From assembly GCA_037447215.1 (NCBI GenBank), contig JBBIHB010000014.1, positions 7,076 through 71,075 of the forward strand: DNA of 64,000 bases, read 5' to 3'. The DNA comes from UBA1413 sp037447215 (GTDB lineage: Bacteria; Bacteroidota; Bacteroidia; Bacteroidales; Prolixibacteraceae). Position 1 is the stretch's first letter. Every line of letters starts with the position of its first letter. Below, piece after piece: positions 54,164 through 62,450 of the stretch. The notes under the pieces were generated by a model, which did no database searches, was not told where the DNA came from, and saw only the letters and a program-made list of their open reading frames with translations. The translations under genes were made by a program, and so were the position numbers.

Positions 54164-56467
54164 ATGAAGAGTCATTTAATAAACAATGCTTTCAATATTC
54201 CAAGCAAAATTTCAAACTTAAACATCAAACCGGTTCAAAAACCACGTCAATATAAAGATGTTTCCAATGCAGTGAAAGGTACGTTTCATGTCCTGAAAAT
54301 GACATGTGCATCGTGTGCTGCCAACATCGAAAGGATACTTAATTTTCAGGAAGGCGTAATCCAGGCAACTGTAAATTTCGCATCTTCGTCGGTTTTGGTT
54401 GAATATCTTCCCGAAATGACACAACCCGATGCATTGAAAAAAGCTTTACAGGCATCGGGATATGACTTGATTACACCGGATGAAAATCAAACAGCAGCTA
54501 TGCCCGAAGAAATAAAGGAGAAAAGATTTGCACAGTTGCGAAGAAATACTTTGGGGGCGGCCTTACTTTCCCTTCCGGTAGTAATTATAGGTATGTTTTT
54601 TATGGAAATGCACTATGCCAATGCCATTATGTTGTTATTTTCAACGCCCGTCCTGCTTTTGTTTGGCAATGAGTTTTTTATCCATACATGGAAACAAGCC
54701 CGGCACCTGACTGCCAATATGGATACACTGGTTGCACTAAGTACAGGGGTGGCATACTCCTTTAGCGTGTTCAATATGATTTTCCCCGAATATTGGCATG
54801 CACGGGGATTGCACGCCCACGTGTATTTCGAGGCTTCGGCTGTAATCATTACTTTTATTTTACTCGGACGGCTACTCGAAGAGAAAGCCAAAAGCAATAC
54901 ATCTGCAGCCTTAAAGAAACTCTTGGGTTTGCAACCAAAAACTGTTGTGAAACTAAACGAATCGGGAGATGAAATCACCTTGCCGGTTGAGGCAATTCAT
55001 CCGGGCGATACAATATTGGTCAGGCCTGGTGAAAAAATTGCAGTTGATGGAATTGTTCAGTTTGGCAGTTCATTCGTGGATGAAAGCATGATGACAGGAG
55101 AGCCAGTTCCTGTAATGAAAAACAAGGGCGACCAGATTTATGCCGGCACCATCAACCAGAAAGGGAGTTTCCGGTTTCGTGCTGAAAAAACAGGCGCTTC
55201 AACCCGGCTTGCTCAAATCATAAAAATGGTGAAGGAGGCACAGGGAAGCAAAGCCCCGGTTCAAAATTTAGTTGACCGGATTGCAGCTGTTTTTGTTCCT
55301 ATTGTTGTAATATTTGCGATAATTGCCTGTATTGCCTGGAATTTTTTTGGAGGGGCTGATGGATTTTCGCAGGGGATACTTTCACTGGTTACTGTTTTAA
55401 TAATTGCCTGTCCTTGTGCACTTGGACTTGCTACCCCAACAGCCGTAATGGTTGGAATAGGGAAAGGGGCCGAAAACGGGATCCTTATTAAAGATGCTGC
55501 AAGCCTTGAAATTGCCCGTAAAGTTGATACGGTAATTCTCGATAAAACCGGTACCGTAACAATTGGAAAACCAATTGTTACAGATGTTTTTCAGCTTTAT
55601 GGTGATGAAAGCGAACTGACAGTATTGGGTGATATTGAAAAACTTTCGGAACATCCCCTTGCCGAAGCAGTATCAAAATATTTTATTGGAAGCGAAAATC
55701 CGGAAATTTCCCATTTTAAAAGTCACACAGGGAAAGGAGTTTCGGCTATTTATAATGGTAAGCGATATTATGTTGGAAATCGTACTCTGCTAGATGAAAA
55801 TCAAATATTTATTGATGCTTTATTAACTGATAAAGCCGAAAATTGGGCAAATGAAGCCAAAACAATTATCTGGTTTGCCATTGAAGACAAAGCACTGGCT
55901 ATTGTAGCTGTAGCAGATTACATCAAGGAGAATTCGGTTGAAGCCATCAAACAATTGAAGAGTATGGGAATTGAAGTTCACCTGGTAACCGGCGATATAC
56001 TTGAAACCGCTCAGGTCATTGCCCAACAGGCCGGGATTTCAAACGTTTCAGCCGGAGCATTGCCCACCGAAAAGGCCAATTATGTGAAAAAACTTCGTTC
56101 TGAAGGAAAAATTGTAGCAATGGTGGGCGATGGGATAAATGACAGCGCAGCATTGGCAGTCGCCGATGTGGGTATTGCGATGGGAAAGGGGAGCGATATT
56201 GCCATGGAAGCAGCTTCGATGACCCTGATATCTTCAGACCTTACCAAGGTGCCTCAGGCCATCAGATTGTCGCGTCATACTGTTAAGGCTATCAGGCAAA
56301 ATCTTTTCTGGGCATTTATTTATAATGTAACAGGTATCCCCATAGCCGCAGGGTTGCTTTATCCATTTACAGGATTTATATTGAACCCCATGATTGCCGG
56401 AGCCGCTATGGCAATGAGCAGCGTTAGTGTTGTGGCAAACAGCCTCAGGTTGAAATGGAAGAAATGA
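54164..56467 (+). CDS. copA: copper-translocating P1B-type ATPase
   Basis: A 767-residue exporter of Cu+ across the inner membrane. One N-terminal HMA domain (LKMTCASCAANIERIL, Cys48/Cys51) precedes the transmembrane core. The intramembrane copper site is CPC in IIACPCALGLATPTAVMVG; the phosphorylated Asp460 lies in DKTGTVT; HPLAEAV is the P1B HP motif; MMTGEPVPV is the A-domain loop; GDGINDSAALAVADVGIAMG forms the P-domain Mg site. The C-terminal MxxSS-like (MAMSSVSVVANSLRL) signature fits subgroup P1B-1. It follows the HMA–AraC regulator and precedes the cysteine leader region by 174 bases. Confidence 0.95.
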   Translation: MKSHLINNAFNIPSKISNLNIKPVQKPRQYKDVSNAVKGTFHVLKMTCASCAANIERILNFQEGVIQATVNFASSSVLVEYLPEMTQPDALKKALQASGYDLITPDENQTAAMPEEIKEKRFAQLRRNTLGAALLSLPVVIIGMFFMEMHYANAIMLLFSTPVLLLFGNEFFIHTWKQARHLTANMDTLVALSTGVAYSFSVFNMIFPEYWHARGLHAHVYFEASAVIITFILLGRLLEEKAKSNTSAALKKLLGLQPKTVVKLNESGDEITLPVEAIHPGDTILVRPGEKIAVDGIVQFGSSFVDESMMTGEPVPVMKNKGDQIYAGTINQKGSFRFRAEKTGASTRLAQIIKMVKEAQGSKAPVQNLVDRIAAVFVPIVVIFAIIACIAWNFFGGADGFSQGILSLVTVLIIACPCALGLATPTAVMVGIGKGAENGILIKDAASLEIARKVDTVILDKTGTVTIGKPIVTDVFQLYGDESELTVLGDIEKLSEHPLAEAVSKYFIGSENPEISHFKSHTGKGVSAIYNGKRYYVGNRTLLDENQIFIDALLTDKAENWANEAKTIIWFAIEDKALAIVAVADYIKENSVEAIKQLKSMGIEVHLVTGDILETAQVIAQQAGISNVSAGALPTEKANYVKKLRSEGKIVAMVGDGINDSAALAVADVGIAMGKGSDIAMEAASMTLISSDLTKVPQAIRLSRHTVKAIRQNLFWAFIYNVTGIPIAAGLLYPFTGFILNPMIAGAAMAMSSVSVVANSLRLKWKK

Positions 56468-56641
56468 ACTGCCGGTAATCATTTACGGACTTTTACATTC
56501 AAAAGAAAACATTGCTTAAAGTTAACTTCAGGTTCATATTTGAAATATTTTGAAAAAAAATCCTAAGGCCTCTTCATAATTCAAAAAATAAAATTATTTT
56601 AGCTCTAAATATCTTATTCGTAAATTTAGTTTGTTGAAATA

Positions 56642-56731
56642 ATGAATTATCCGTTTTCCATAATCAGCCTGATATGTATGTGTTGCTGTTTGCCTGAAAG
56701 GCATGTGGGAGGCGGGGTTATGACTGATTAA
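56642..56731 (+). CDS. cysteine-rich leader peptide 1
   Basis: A 29-codon ORF (ATG 56642, TAA 56729–56731), too short for usual gene calling. It encodes ICMCCCL at residues 11–17: four Cys codons in five positions, with one Met between. Such runs are the sensor of amino-acid attenuators: a ribosome pauses there when charged Cys-tRNA is scarce. The ORF's end overlaps the antiterminator segment 56704–56713, and a terminator hairpin follows 28 bases after the stop. The next gene is an OsmC-like protein, with cysteine-making genes beyond. No SD is obvious, as in most genes here. The peptide itself probably has no function. Confidence 0.72.
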   Translation: MNYPFSIISLICMCCCLPERHVGGGVMTD

Positions 56732-56796
56732 CGGCATAAAATTCATCGGGAAAATCTTGAACAGCCTTCCACTTTAGTGTGGGAGGCTGTTTTTTT
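56704..56796 (+). promoter_or_regulatory. attenuator 1: antiterminator/terminator switch before the OsmC-like gene
   Basis: The terminator is a 13-bp stem, AACAGCCTTCCAC (56760–56772) with GTGGGAGGCTGTT (56779–56791, one G·U), loop TTTAGT, then a T run to 56796. Segment TGTGGGAGGC at 56704–56713, inside the leader ORF, is identical to 56778–56787, the terminator's 3' arm. It can therefore pair with the 5' arm (9 bp) and prevent the terminator. It begins 15 bases after the last Cys codon, so a ribosome that stalls at Cys leaves it free while one that reaches the stop covers it. This is region 2/3/4 logic of trp-type attenuation. A 5-bp hairpin TGCCT-GAA-AGGCA sits between. Confidence 0.75.
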
Positions 56797-56818
56797 ATAA
56801 CTAAAAACTTTAATTGCT

Positions 56819-57271
56819 ATGAAAGATTTGACATTTATTATTCAAGGCGAGGCACAGACAGCAGCCCGTTTTTCGGCCAGCACCAGGCAGTTCAATATTG
56901 TAATTGATGAACCACCAGCCCTGGGAGGTGATGATTTTGGCCCCAATCCGGTGGAATACCTTTTGGCCAGTTATGCCGGTTGTATCAATGTAGTTGCACA
57001 CCTAACCGCAAAGGAACTTGACATCAAAGTGGAAAAACTTAGTATTGAAATCAGGGGGAACATTAATCCGTCAGGGCTTTTTGGCCAATCGGAATCGGAA
57101 CGGGCCGGTTTTAAACAAATTGAAGTTTTATTTTCTCCAGTCACCGATGCAACTCCTGAACTAACTGAAAGGTGGATTAAGGCTATTAAAAACCGGTGTC
57201 CGGTAAACGATAACCTGGTTTCGCCAACTCCGGTTTATTTCCAGGTTAACCATCAGACATTGAAAAATTAA
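56819..57271 (+). CDS. OsmC family protein
   Basis: A 150-residue OsmC/Ohr-superfamily protein. Conserved parts are GPNPVEYLLASYAGCINVVAH with Cys55, and the second Cys127 in KNRCPVNDNLV; together these thiols reduce organic hydroperoxides or handle other electrophiles in OsmC-type enzymes. The YhfA-like branch (C in AGC, RCPV) is the closest fit. It follows leader 1 and its terminator and lies upstream of leader 2. A role for an active thiol protein in a cysteine-regulated cluster is reasonable; substrate unknown. Confidence 0.88.
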   Translation: MKDLTFIIQGEAQTAARFSASTRQFNIVIDEPPALGGDDFGPNPVEYLLASYAGCINVVAHLTAKELDIKVEKLSIEIRGNINPSGLFGQSESERAGFKQIEVLFSPVTDATPELTERWIKAIKNRCPVNDNLVSPTPVYFQVNHQTLKN

Positions 57272-57310
57272 GGCACGAGTTAAAACCAGATGTTATTTAA
57301 TCTGTTGACA

Positions 57311-57370
57311 ATGAAAATATTAATATGCTTCACCTGCTGTTGTTGTTCCACCTGTAATGATGATGGGTGA
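57311..57370 (+). CDS. cysteine-rich leader peptide 2
   Basis: A 19-residue ORF, MKILICFTCCCCSTCNDDG, starting 57311 and ending TGA 57368–57370. Six of its 19 residues are cysteine (codons TGC, TGC, TGT, TGT, TGT, TGT), four of them consecutive. It stands alone between the OsmC-like gene and the cystathionine synthase gene and is followed by a terminator hairpin, like leader 1. Similar length, similar start, and the same Cys-run logic but different sequence argue for selection on cysteine codons, not on the peptide. Confidence 0.78.
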   Translation: MKILICFTCCCCSTCNDDG

Positions 57371-57455
57371 AGGCTTATTTTGTGACTTTTGTTTGTAACA
57401 GATTTTTAAAATCAGAATCATTATAAGTCCTTCACCAGAATGGGGGACTTTTTTT
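57366..57455 (+). promoter_or_regulatory. attenuator 2: antiterminator/terminator switch before the cystathionine synthase gene
   Basis: Terminator: AAGTCCTTCA (57425–57434) pairs with TGGGGGACTT (57441–57450), two G·U pairs, six-base loop, then a T run to 57455. Competing antiterminator: GGTGAAGG (57366–57373), spanning the leader stop, pairs perfectly with CCTTCACC (57429–57436), and CTTAT (57374–57378) extends it by pairing with ATAAG (57423–57427), leaving one bulged T: 13 bp in all. The antiterminator starts 10 bases after the last Cys codon. As in attenuator 1, stalling at Cys codons would favour read-through. It resembles attenuator 1 in design but not in sequence. Confidence 0.78.
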
Positions 57456-57479
57456 ATTGAAATTAAAAACAAAATAAAA

Positions 57480-58460
57480 ATGAAAGATACAGTACTGAAT
57501 TTAATTGGGAATACCCCAATGGTAAAAATTACACGAATGGATACCGGGAAATGCAACTTATTTATTAAGCTCGAAAGTTCAAATCCAGGCGGGTCAATAA
57601 AAGACAGGATTGGGCTTTCGATGATCAATGAAGCAGAACGGACAGGCATTATAGGGCCTGGTTCGGTAATGGTTGAGGCCACAGCGGGCAATACCGGGCT
57701 TGGGTTGGCACTGGTAGCTTCGGCAAAAGGTTATCCTTTGGTCCTTGTTATACCCGATAAAATGAGCCGTGAAAAAATCCTGCAACTTAAAGCAATGGGG
57801 GCCAGTGTGATCATAACCCGTTCTGATATTAATGCAGGCCATCCCGAATATTATCAGGATATGGCACGAAGGATAGCTCAAGAAACCCCAAATGCATTTT
57901 TTGTGAACCAATTTGAAAATCCGGCCAATCCGTTTGCCCATGAAACCACTACCGGGCCTGAAATATTTCGGCAAACCAATGGTAAAGTCGATGCGGTGGT
58001 TTGTGGGATAGGTTCATCAGGTACGCTTACCGGGCTTACACAATATTTTAGAAAAGTAAAGCCTGATATTGAGATGATTATCGCCGATCCGGCAGGTTCT
58101 GTTATCCGGGATTTTGTTTTGACCGGTAGTTTCGGAGAAGCGGGTTCATGGCTTGTTGAGGGGATAGGTGAGGATTTTATCCCTCCTGTGGCCGATTTCT
58201 CTATGGTGAGGAACGCTTATACCATCAGTGATGGGGAAAGTTTTACTACTGCCCGCCGTTTGCTCCGAAAAGAGGGCATTCTGGCCGGCTCGTCATCGGG
58301 GACCTTGCTGGCTGCTGCATTACAATATTGCCGCGAACAGAAAAGAGCAAAAAATGTGGTTACATTTGTATGCGACACCGGAAATAAATATCTTACAAAA
58401 ATGTATGATAACGATTGGTTGCTTAAAAATGGTTTTCAATCCATAATTGACGAAAATTAA
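57480..58460 (+). CDS. PLP-dependent cystathionine beta-synthase / cysteine synthase family enzyme
   Basis: A 326-residue fold-type II PLP enzyme. The PLP lysine is K41 in SSNPGGSIKDRIG; EATAGNTGLGLA contacts the cofactor; GIGSSGTLTG binds phosphate. The end, SGTLLAAALQY…VTFVCDTGNKYLTKMYDNDWL, resembles cystathionine beta-synthase (and OAS-dependent CBS) more than CysK/CysM. No C-terminal CBS regulatory domain is present. It would join serine (or O-acetylserine) and homocysteine to cystathionine, and the next gene would then make cysteine: reverse transsulfuration. Cysteine synthase activity remains possible. It starts 25 bases after attenuator 2. Confidence 0.87.
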   Translation: MKDTVLNLIGNTPMVKITRMDTGKCNLFIKLESSNPGGSIKDRIGLSMINEAERTGIIGPGSVMVEATAGNTGLGLALVASAKGYPLVLVIPDKMSREKILQLKAMGASVIITRSDINAGHPEYYQDMARRIAQETPNAFFVNQFENPANPFAHETTTGPEIFRQTNGKVDAVVCGIGSSGTLTGLTQYFRKVKPDIEMIIADPAGSVIRDFVLTGSFGEAGSWLVEGIGEDFIPPVADFSMVRNAYTISDGESFTTARRLLRKEGILAGSSSGTLLAAALQYCREQKRAKNVVTFVCDTGNKYLTKMYDNDWLLKNGFQSIIDEN

Positions 58461-58486
58461 TGTAAACAAATATAATTCAATAGGTT

Positions 58487-59623
58487 ATGAAATTTGGAAC
58501 AAAATTGATCCATGCAGGGCAGGAACCCGACGAACTGACTGGCGCTGTAGTAGTCCCGATCTATCAGACTTCGACCTACCGGCAGGAAGGTATTAACCAG
58601 CACAAAGGATTTGAGTATTCCCGTACAGGCAACCCAACCCGTCAGGCACTCGAAAAGAGTCTGGCTGCCCTTGAATCAGGGCGTTTCGGGCTTGCTTTTT
58701 CTTCGGGCCTGGCTGCCGAACACGCTGTTATTTCAACACTTAAGCCAGGCGACCACGTGGTTGCTTCCGAAGATATGTATGGCGGTACATATAGGCTCTT
58801 CGAAAAGGTATTTCGCCCTTATGGCTTGAAATTTACTTACATCAAAGGTAGTCCATCTGATTTTGGTGAATCAATCCTTCCGGAAACCAGGATGTTCTGG
58901 ATCGAAACCCCTACTAATCCGCTTCTTAGGACAGTAGATATTAAAGAAGTTGCGGCAATAGCCCGAAGCAGGGATATCAAAGTTGTGGTCGATAATACTT
59001 TTGCTTCGCCTGTTTTTCAGCAACCTTTGCTGCTGGGCGCCGATCTGGTTGTACACAGCACAACCAAATATATTGGCGGACATTCTGATCTGATTGGCGG
59101 TGCTGTGGTACTGAATGATGAAGCATGGTATGCTCAGATTAAGTTCCTTCAGAATGCCATTGGTGCGATACCAGGGCCGTTCGATTCGTGGCTTACCCTA
59201 AGGGGGATTAAAACGCTGGCTTTGAGAATGAAAAAACATGAGGAGAATGCACTCCGCATTGCTGAATTTCTTCAAAACCATCCCCGGGTTGAAAAAGTAT
59301 TTTATCCGGGCCTTGTTACCGATGATTCATATCCTGTAGCCCTTAAACAAATGTCAGGCTTTGGAGGGATAGTATCATTCAGGTTAAAAAACGGAACCAA
59401 AGAATCGATCAACGATTTTGTCCGTAAACTTAAATTGTTTTCACTGGCCGAAAGCCTTGGTGGGGTCGAATCGCTGATATGCTTTCCAGCAGCCATGACA
59501 CACGGATCAATTCCAATCGAACAGCGTATTGCAATTGGGGTTACTGATAATTTGCTCCGGATATCTGTGGGTATAGAGGATGCCGATGATTTGACTGACG
59601 ATCTAAAAAATGCCTTGATCTGA
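58487..59623 (+). CDS. cystathionine gamma-lyase type PLP enzyme (Cys/Met metabolism)
   Basis: A 378-residue trans-sulfuration PLP enzyme. Tyr44/Arg46 in FEYSRTGNPTR clamp the cofactor, FSSGLAAEHAV and SEDMYGGTYRLF follow, the PLP Lys is K194 in STTKYIGGHSD, and IPGPFDSWLTLRGIKTLALRM plus SLAESLGGVESLICFP end the fold. These motifs are shared by gamma-lyases, gamma-synthases and methionine gamma-lyase. Being 26 bases after the cystathionine synthase gene, it most likely cleaves cystathionine to cysteine, ammonia and 2-oxobutyrate. Both genes would be controlled by attenuator 2. Confidence 0.88.
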   Translation: MKFGTKLIHAGQEPDELTGAVVVPIYQTSTYRQEGINQHKGFEYSRTGNPTRQALEKSLAALESGRFGLAFSSGLAAEHAVISTLKPGDHVVASEDMYGGTYRLFEKVFRPYGLKFTYIKGSPSDFGESILPETRMFWIETPTNPLLRTVDIKEVAAIARSRDIKVVVDNTFASPVFQQPLLLGADLVVHSTTKYIGGHSDLIGGAVVLNDEAWYAQIKFLQNAIGAIPGPFDSWLTLRGIKTLALRMKKHEENALRIAEFLQNHPRVEKVFYPGLVTDDSYPVALKQMSGFGGIVSFRLKNGTKESINDFVRKLKLFSLAESLGGVESLICFPAAMTHGSIPIEQRIAIGVTDNLLRISVGIEDADDLTDDLKNALI

Positions 59624-59705
59624 ATATTCTTTTTAAAGTCAGGACAAAATCTTTTTTCATAGTGCTTAAGTATAGTAAGAAAAATGGCGTCCTGGTTTCG
59701 CAGCG

Positions 59706-60935
59706 CTATTTTTTTTCAATGTCATATACCATCAATGCATCACCGTGCCTGATATACAGCCTATTTTGATGAATAACAGGATGTGCCCAATGCTGGTCGG
59801 TACCTAACGGAACGTCAAATGAGCCTTTAATTTCGAAATGGGATGGACTTGCATCAATCAGCCACATTTTGCCATCTTCGGTATAACCATAAAACCGGTT
59901 ATCGGCCCAAATAACTACGCCAGTACCCAGTTTATCAGAAGTAAGGACAATTTCACCGTTTCGTGAATCGAGAACACTCCAACCACGTTTCCTGTACTCT
60001 GAACCATAAATATAGCCGTCGATGATGACAATTCCTCCCATCAGGTTGGTATATTGCTGGTTTCTCCATTCGACCGAGGCTGATTTGCCATCGCCTGATA
60101 ACAGGATAGAAACCAATCCATTGTCTTCGGGTGCATTCTCACTGGCACAGAATACCCTTCCATTAAAATATACAGGGGTGTTCGAATGGATTTTATGCCG
60201 TTGTTTTTGGGGAATGTTCCAATACATTTTACCTGTTTCAGGATCGAGGGCTATTACCGATTCACCAGTTTTAGTCACCAAAAGCCTTGTGCCGTTATGA
60301 TTGACCAGGATAGGCGAACAATATGCCGACTGTTCGCCCATGACAGGACTTGTCCATAGGGTTTCACCGGTAAAACGGTTCAGTGCTGCCACATTGTGTA
60401 TTTTGCCACCTGGTGTACAAAATAATAGATCACCATCAATCATGACCGATTCAGTAATTCCCCATTGAATATTTTCGGCACCGAAAGTTTTTAGCATATC
60501 CACTTTCCATATTTGATCTCCCGTATTCCCATCGTAACAATAGGCCACACCCTGTCCGCTGACAAAATAAACCAGGTTACCAACAATAGTAGGGGTTGAG
60601 CGTGTACCGGTATAATTTTTATACCATTCGGTTCCATATTCTTTTTGCCACAGAAGGTTGCCATTAAAATCAAATGCGTAGAGAACTCCTGTTGTATCGG
60701 GCATTCCAAGAACAAAAATTTTGTCGCTGCAGAACCCTACCGACCCATGTCCTGCCCCTAAGCCTTCGAATGACCATATCATGTCAGGACCCTTTTCTGG
60801 CCAGGATTGAAGAAGGCCTTTATCGGGATAAATACCATCGCGGTTGGGCCCCCTCCATTGTGAAGCGATCTCTGTTTTTTGTCCACAGGCAACAGATATA
60901 TTAATCAAATAAAAAAGCATAATCAAAATTCTCAT
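59706..60935 (-). CDS. exported PQQ-type beta-propeller repeat protein
   Basis: A 409-residue secreted propeller. A signal peptide (about residues 1–19, ending VACGQ) is followed by WRGPNRDGIYPD, then repeated PQQ-like blades: VLYAFDFNGNLLWQKEYG, VAYCYDGNTGDQIWKVDM, NVAALNRFTGETLWTS, and VIALDPETGKMYWN. These W-docking motifs are shared by BamB and PQQ quinoproteins. Without the ring of cofactor ligands it is probably a binding/scaffold protein. It ends 83 bases from the gamma-lyase gene, convergent. Confidence 0.82.
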   Translation of the reverse strand: MRILIMLFYLINISVACGQKTEIASQWRGPNRDGIYPDKGLLQSWPEKGPDMIWSFEGLGAGHGSVGFCSDKIFVLGMPDTTGVLYAFDFNGNLLWQKEYGTEWYKNYTGTRSTPTIVGNLVYFVSGQGVAYCYDGNTGDQIWKVDMLKTFGAENIQWGITESVMIDGDLLFCTPGGKIHNVAALNRFTGETLWTSPVMGEQSAYCSPILVNHNGTRLLVTKTGESVIALDPETGKMYWNIPQKQRHKIHSNTPVYFNGRVFCASENAPEDNGLVSILLSGDGKSASVEWRNQQYTNLMGGIVIIDGYIYGSEYRKRGWSVLDSRNGEIVLTSDKLGTGVVIWADNRFYGYTEDGKMWLIDASPSHFEIKGSFDVPLGTDQHWAHPVIHQNRLYIRHGDALMVYDIEKK

Positions 60936-60977
60936 GTCCTGATTTTTAATTTTTTTCGAAAATTAGTGATTTTTTTG

Positions 60978-61005
60978 AAAAAAAAAGCCCGGAACTCCGG
61001 GCTTT
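60978..61005 (-). terminator. intrinsic terminator of alanine dehydrogenase
   Basis: AAAGCCCGG-AACT-CCGGGCTTT (60984–61005) forms a 9-bp stem; on the minus strand the T run (TTTTTTTTT, from the A-rich sequence before 60984) follows it. It lies 67 bases after the stop of ald on that strand and upstream of the propeller gene. Confidence 0.85.
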
Positions 61006-61071
61006 AAAGGTTTTTCATAGTTTGTAATGGTTAAACAAAACTTCTGGTTCTGATATAATGGTATAGGACTA

Positions 61072-62187
61072 TTACTTTAATTTGGTTTCTGGGCTTGTAA
61101 AAGGAAGGTTGAAAGCATCGGCAACCCCTTTATAAACCACTTTGCCATCCACCACATTTAAGCCTTTGGCCAATGAAGCATCATCGCGGCATGCTTGCTG
61201 CCACCCTTTATTTGCCAACTGGATACCGTAAGGCAATGTTGCGTTGGTCAACGCCAGAGTTGAGGTGCGCGGTACTGCTCCCGGCATATTGGCTACGCAA
61301 TAATGTATAACATCGTCGATGGTATAGGTTGGATTGGCATGGGTGGTAGCTTTTGTGGTTTCGAAGCAACCTCCCTGGTCAACGGCCACATCAACGAGCA
61401 CAGTTCCGGGACGCATGGTTTTCAGCATATCTCGGGTAACCAGTTTGGGCGCTTTAGCCCCTGGTATCAAAACTGCACCCACAATAAGGTCATGGGTCTG
61501 AACTTTTTCGCGGATGTTATATTCATTGCTCATCATAGTTTTTACATTGGCAGGCATAATATCGGCCAGGTAACGCAAACGCGGGAGGCTCAAGTCCATA
61601 ATGGTAACATCGGCGCCAAGTCCGGCGGCCATCTTGGCAGCTTCTGTTCCAACCACACCACCACCGATAATAAGGACTTTTGCTGGAGGAACACCCGGTA
61701 CACCACCTAAAAGTATGCCCGATCCCCCAAAGGTTTTTTCGAGGTATTTGGCGCCTTGTTGCACCGACATACGACCGGCAACTTCGCTCATTGGTACAAG
61801 AAGGGGGAGCGAGCGGTCGGGCAGCTCAACTGTTTCGTAAGCCAGACAGATTGCCCCGCTTTCAATCATGGCATGGGTTAGTTCTTCGGATGATGCAAAA
61901 TGGAAATAGGTATAAACTATCTGACCTTTCTGTACCAGTTTATATTCCTGTTGAATGGGTTCCTTCACCTTAATAATCATTTCAGCAATTCCATATACTT
62001 CTTCGATAGTGGGCAAAATGGTAGCGCCTGCACCGAAATAGGCTTCATCGCTGAAACCGCTTCCCAACCCGCCAGCAGCCTGCACATAAACTGAATGACC
62101 GCGTTTTACAAGTTCGGATGCACCTGCGGGGGTGAGGGCTATTCGGTTTTCATTGGCTTTAATCTCTTTTGGAACTCCGATAATCAT
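61072..62187 (-). CDS. ald: alanine dehydrogenase
   Basis: A 371-residue NAD-dependent enzyme that interconverts L-alanine and pyruvate plus ammonia. The start MIIGVPKEIKANENRIALTPAG is the family hallmark, with substrate-binding Arg15. Lys near QEYKLV and catalytic His in YFHFASS follow. NAD-binding GGGVVGTEAAKMAAGLGA is near residue 173; DVAVDQGGCFETTKATTH closes the fold. It is a cytoplasmic hexamer. A clear terminator follows and a -7 box precedes it, so it is a single-gene unit. Confidence 0.97.
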   Translation of the reverse strand: MIIGVPKEIKANENRIALTPAGASELVKRGHSVYVQAAGGLGSGFSDEAYFGAGATILPTIEEVYGIAEMIIKVKEPIQQEYKLVQKGQIVYTYFHFASSEELTHAMIESGAICLAYETVELPDRSLPLLVPMSEVAGRMSVQQGAKYLEKTFGGSGILLGGVPGVPPAKVLIIGGGVVGTEAAKMAAGLGADVTIMDLSLPRLRYLADIMPANVKTMMSNEYNIREKVQTHDLIVGAVLIPGAKAPKLVTRDMLKTMRPGTVLVDVAVDQGGCFETTKATTHANPTYTIDDVIHYCVANMPGAVPRTSTLALTNATLPYGIQLANKGWQQACRDDASLAKGLNVVDGKVVYKGVADAFNLPFTSPETKLK

Positions 62188-62220
62188 AGCTGTATATTTT
62201 AAAGTTTTACTTTAATGCGC

Positions 62221-62228
62221 CAAAAATA
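62221..62228 (-). promoter_or_regulatory. -7 promoter element of ald
   Basis: Reads TATTTTTG on the minus strand, an exact TAnnTTTG match, 34 bases before the start at 62187, with a minus-strand TTTG (62245–62248) 16 bases upstream as a possible -33, slightly closer than usual. Confidence 0.5.
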
Positions 62229-62450
62229 CAATGTAGGAATGAAGCAAAATATGATAAAAATTATCAGAATCGAATTTTACTTCAGGCCTTTTTCTCAGGC
62301 ATAATTTATCATTTAGTAAGGTGTTTCATTTCAAATTATCCGGATTCAAAGATTAATTCCCGATTAAAATTCAACTTATAATTAGAATGCCCGGTTTTAT
62401 TTCAAATTGATAATACTATATTTATCCGCCAAAAGAGAATCTGATTTTTT

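Noticed and set aside
56642..57479. SAM or other sulfur-related riboswitch before the OsmC-like or cystathionine synthase genes
   Set aside because: I could not find the conserved cores of SAM-I, SAM-II or SAH switches. The Cys-codon ORFs and mutually exclusive stems explain the region better.
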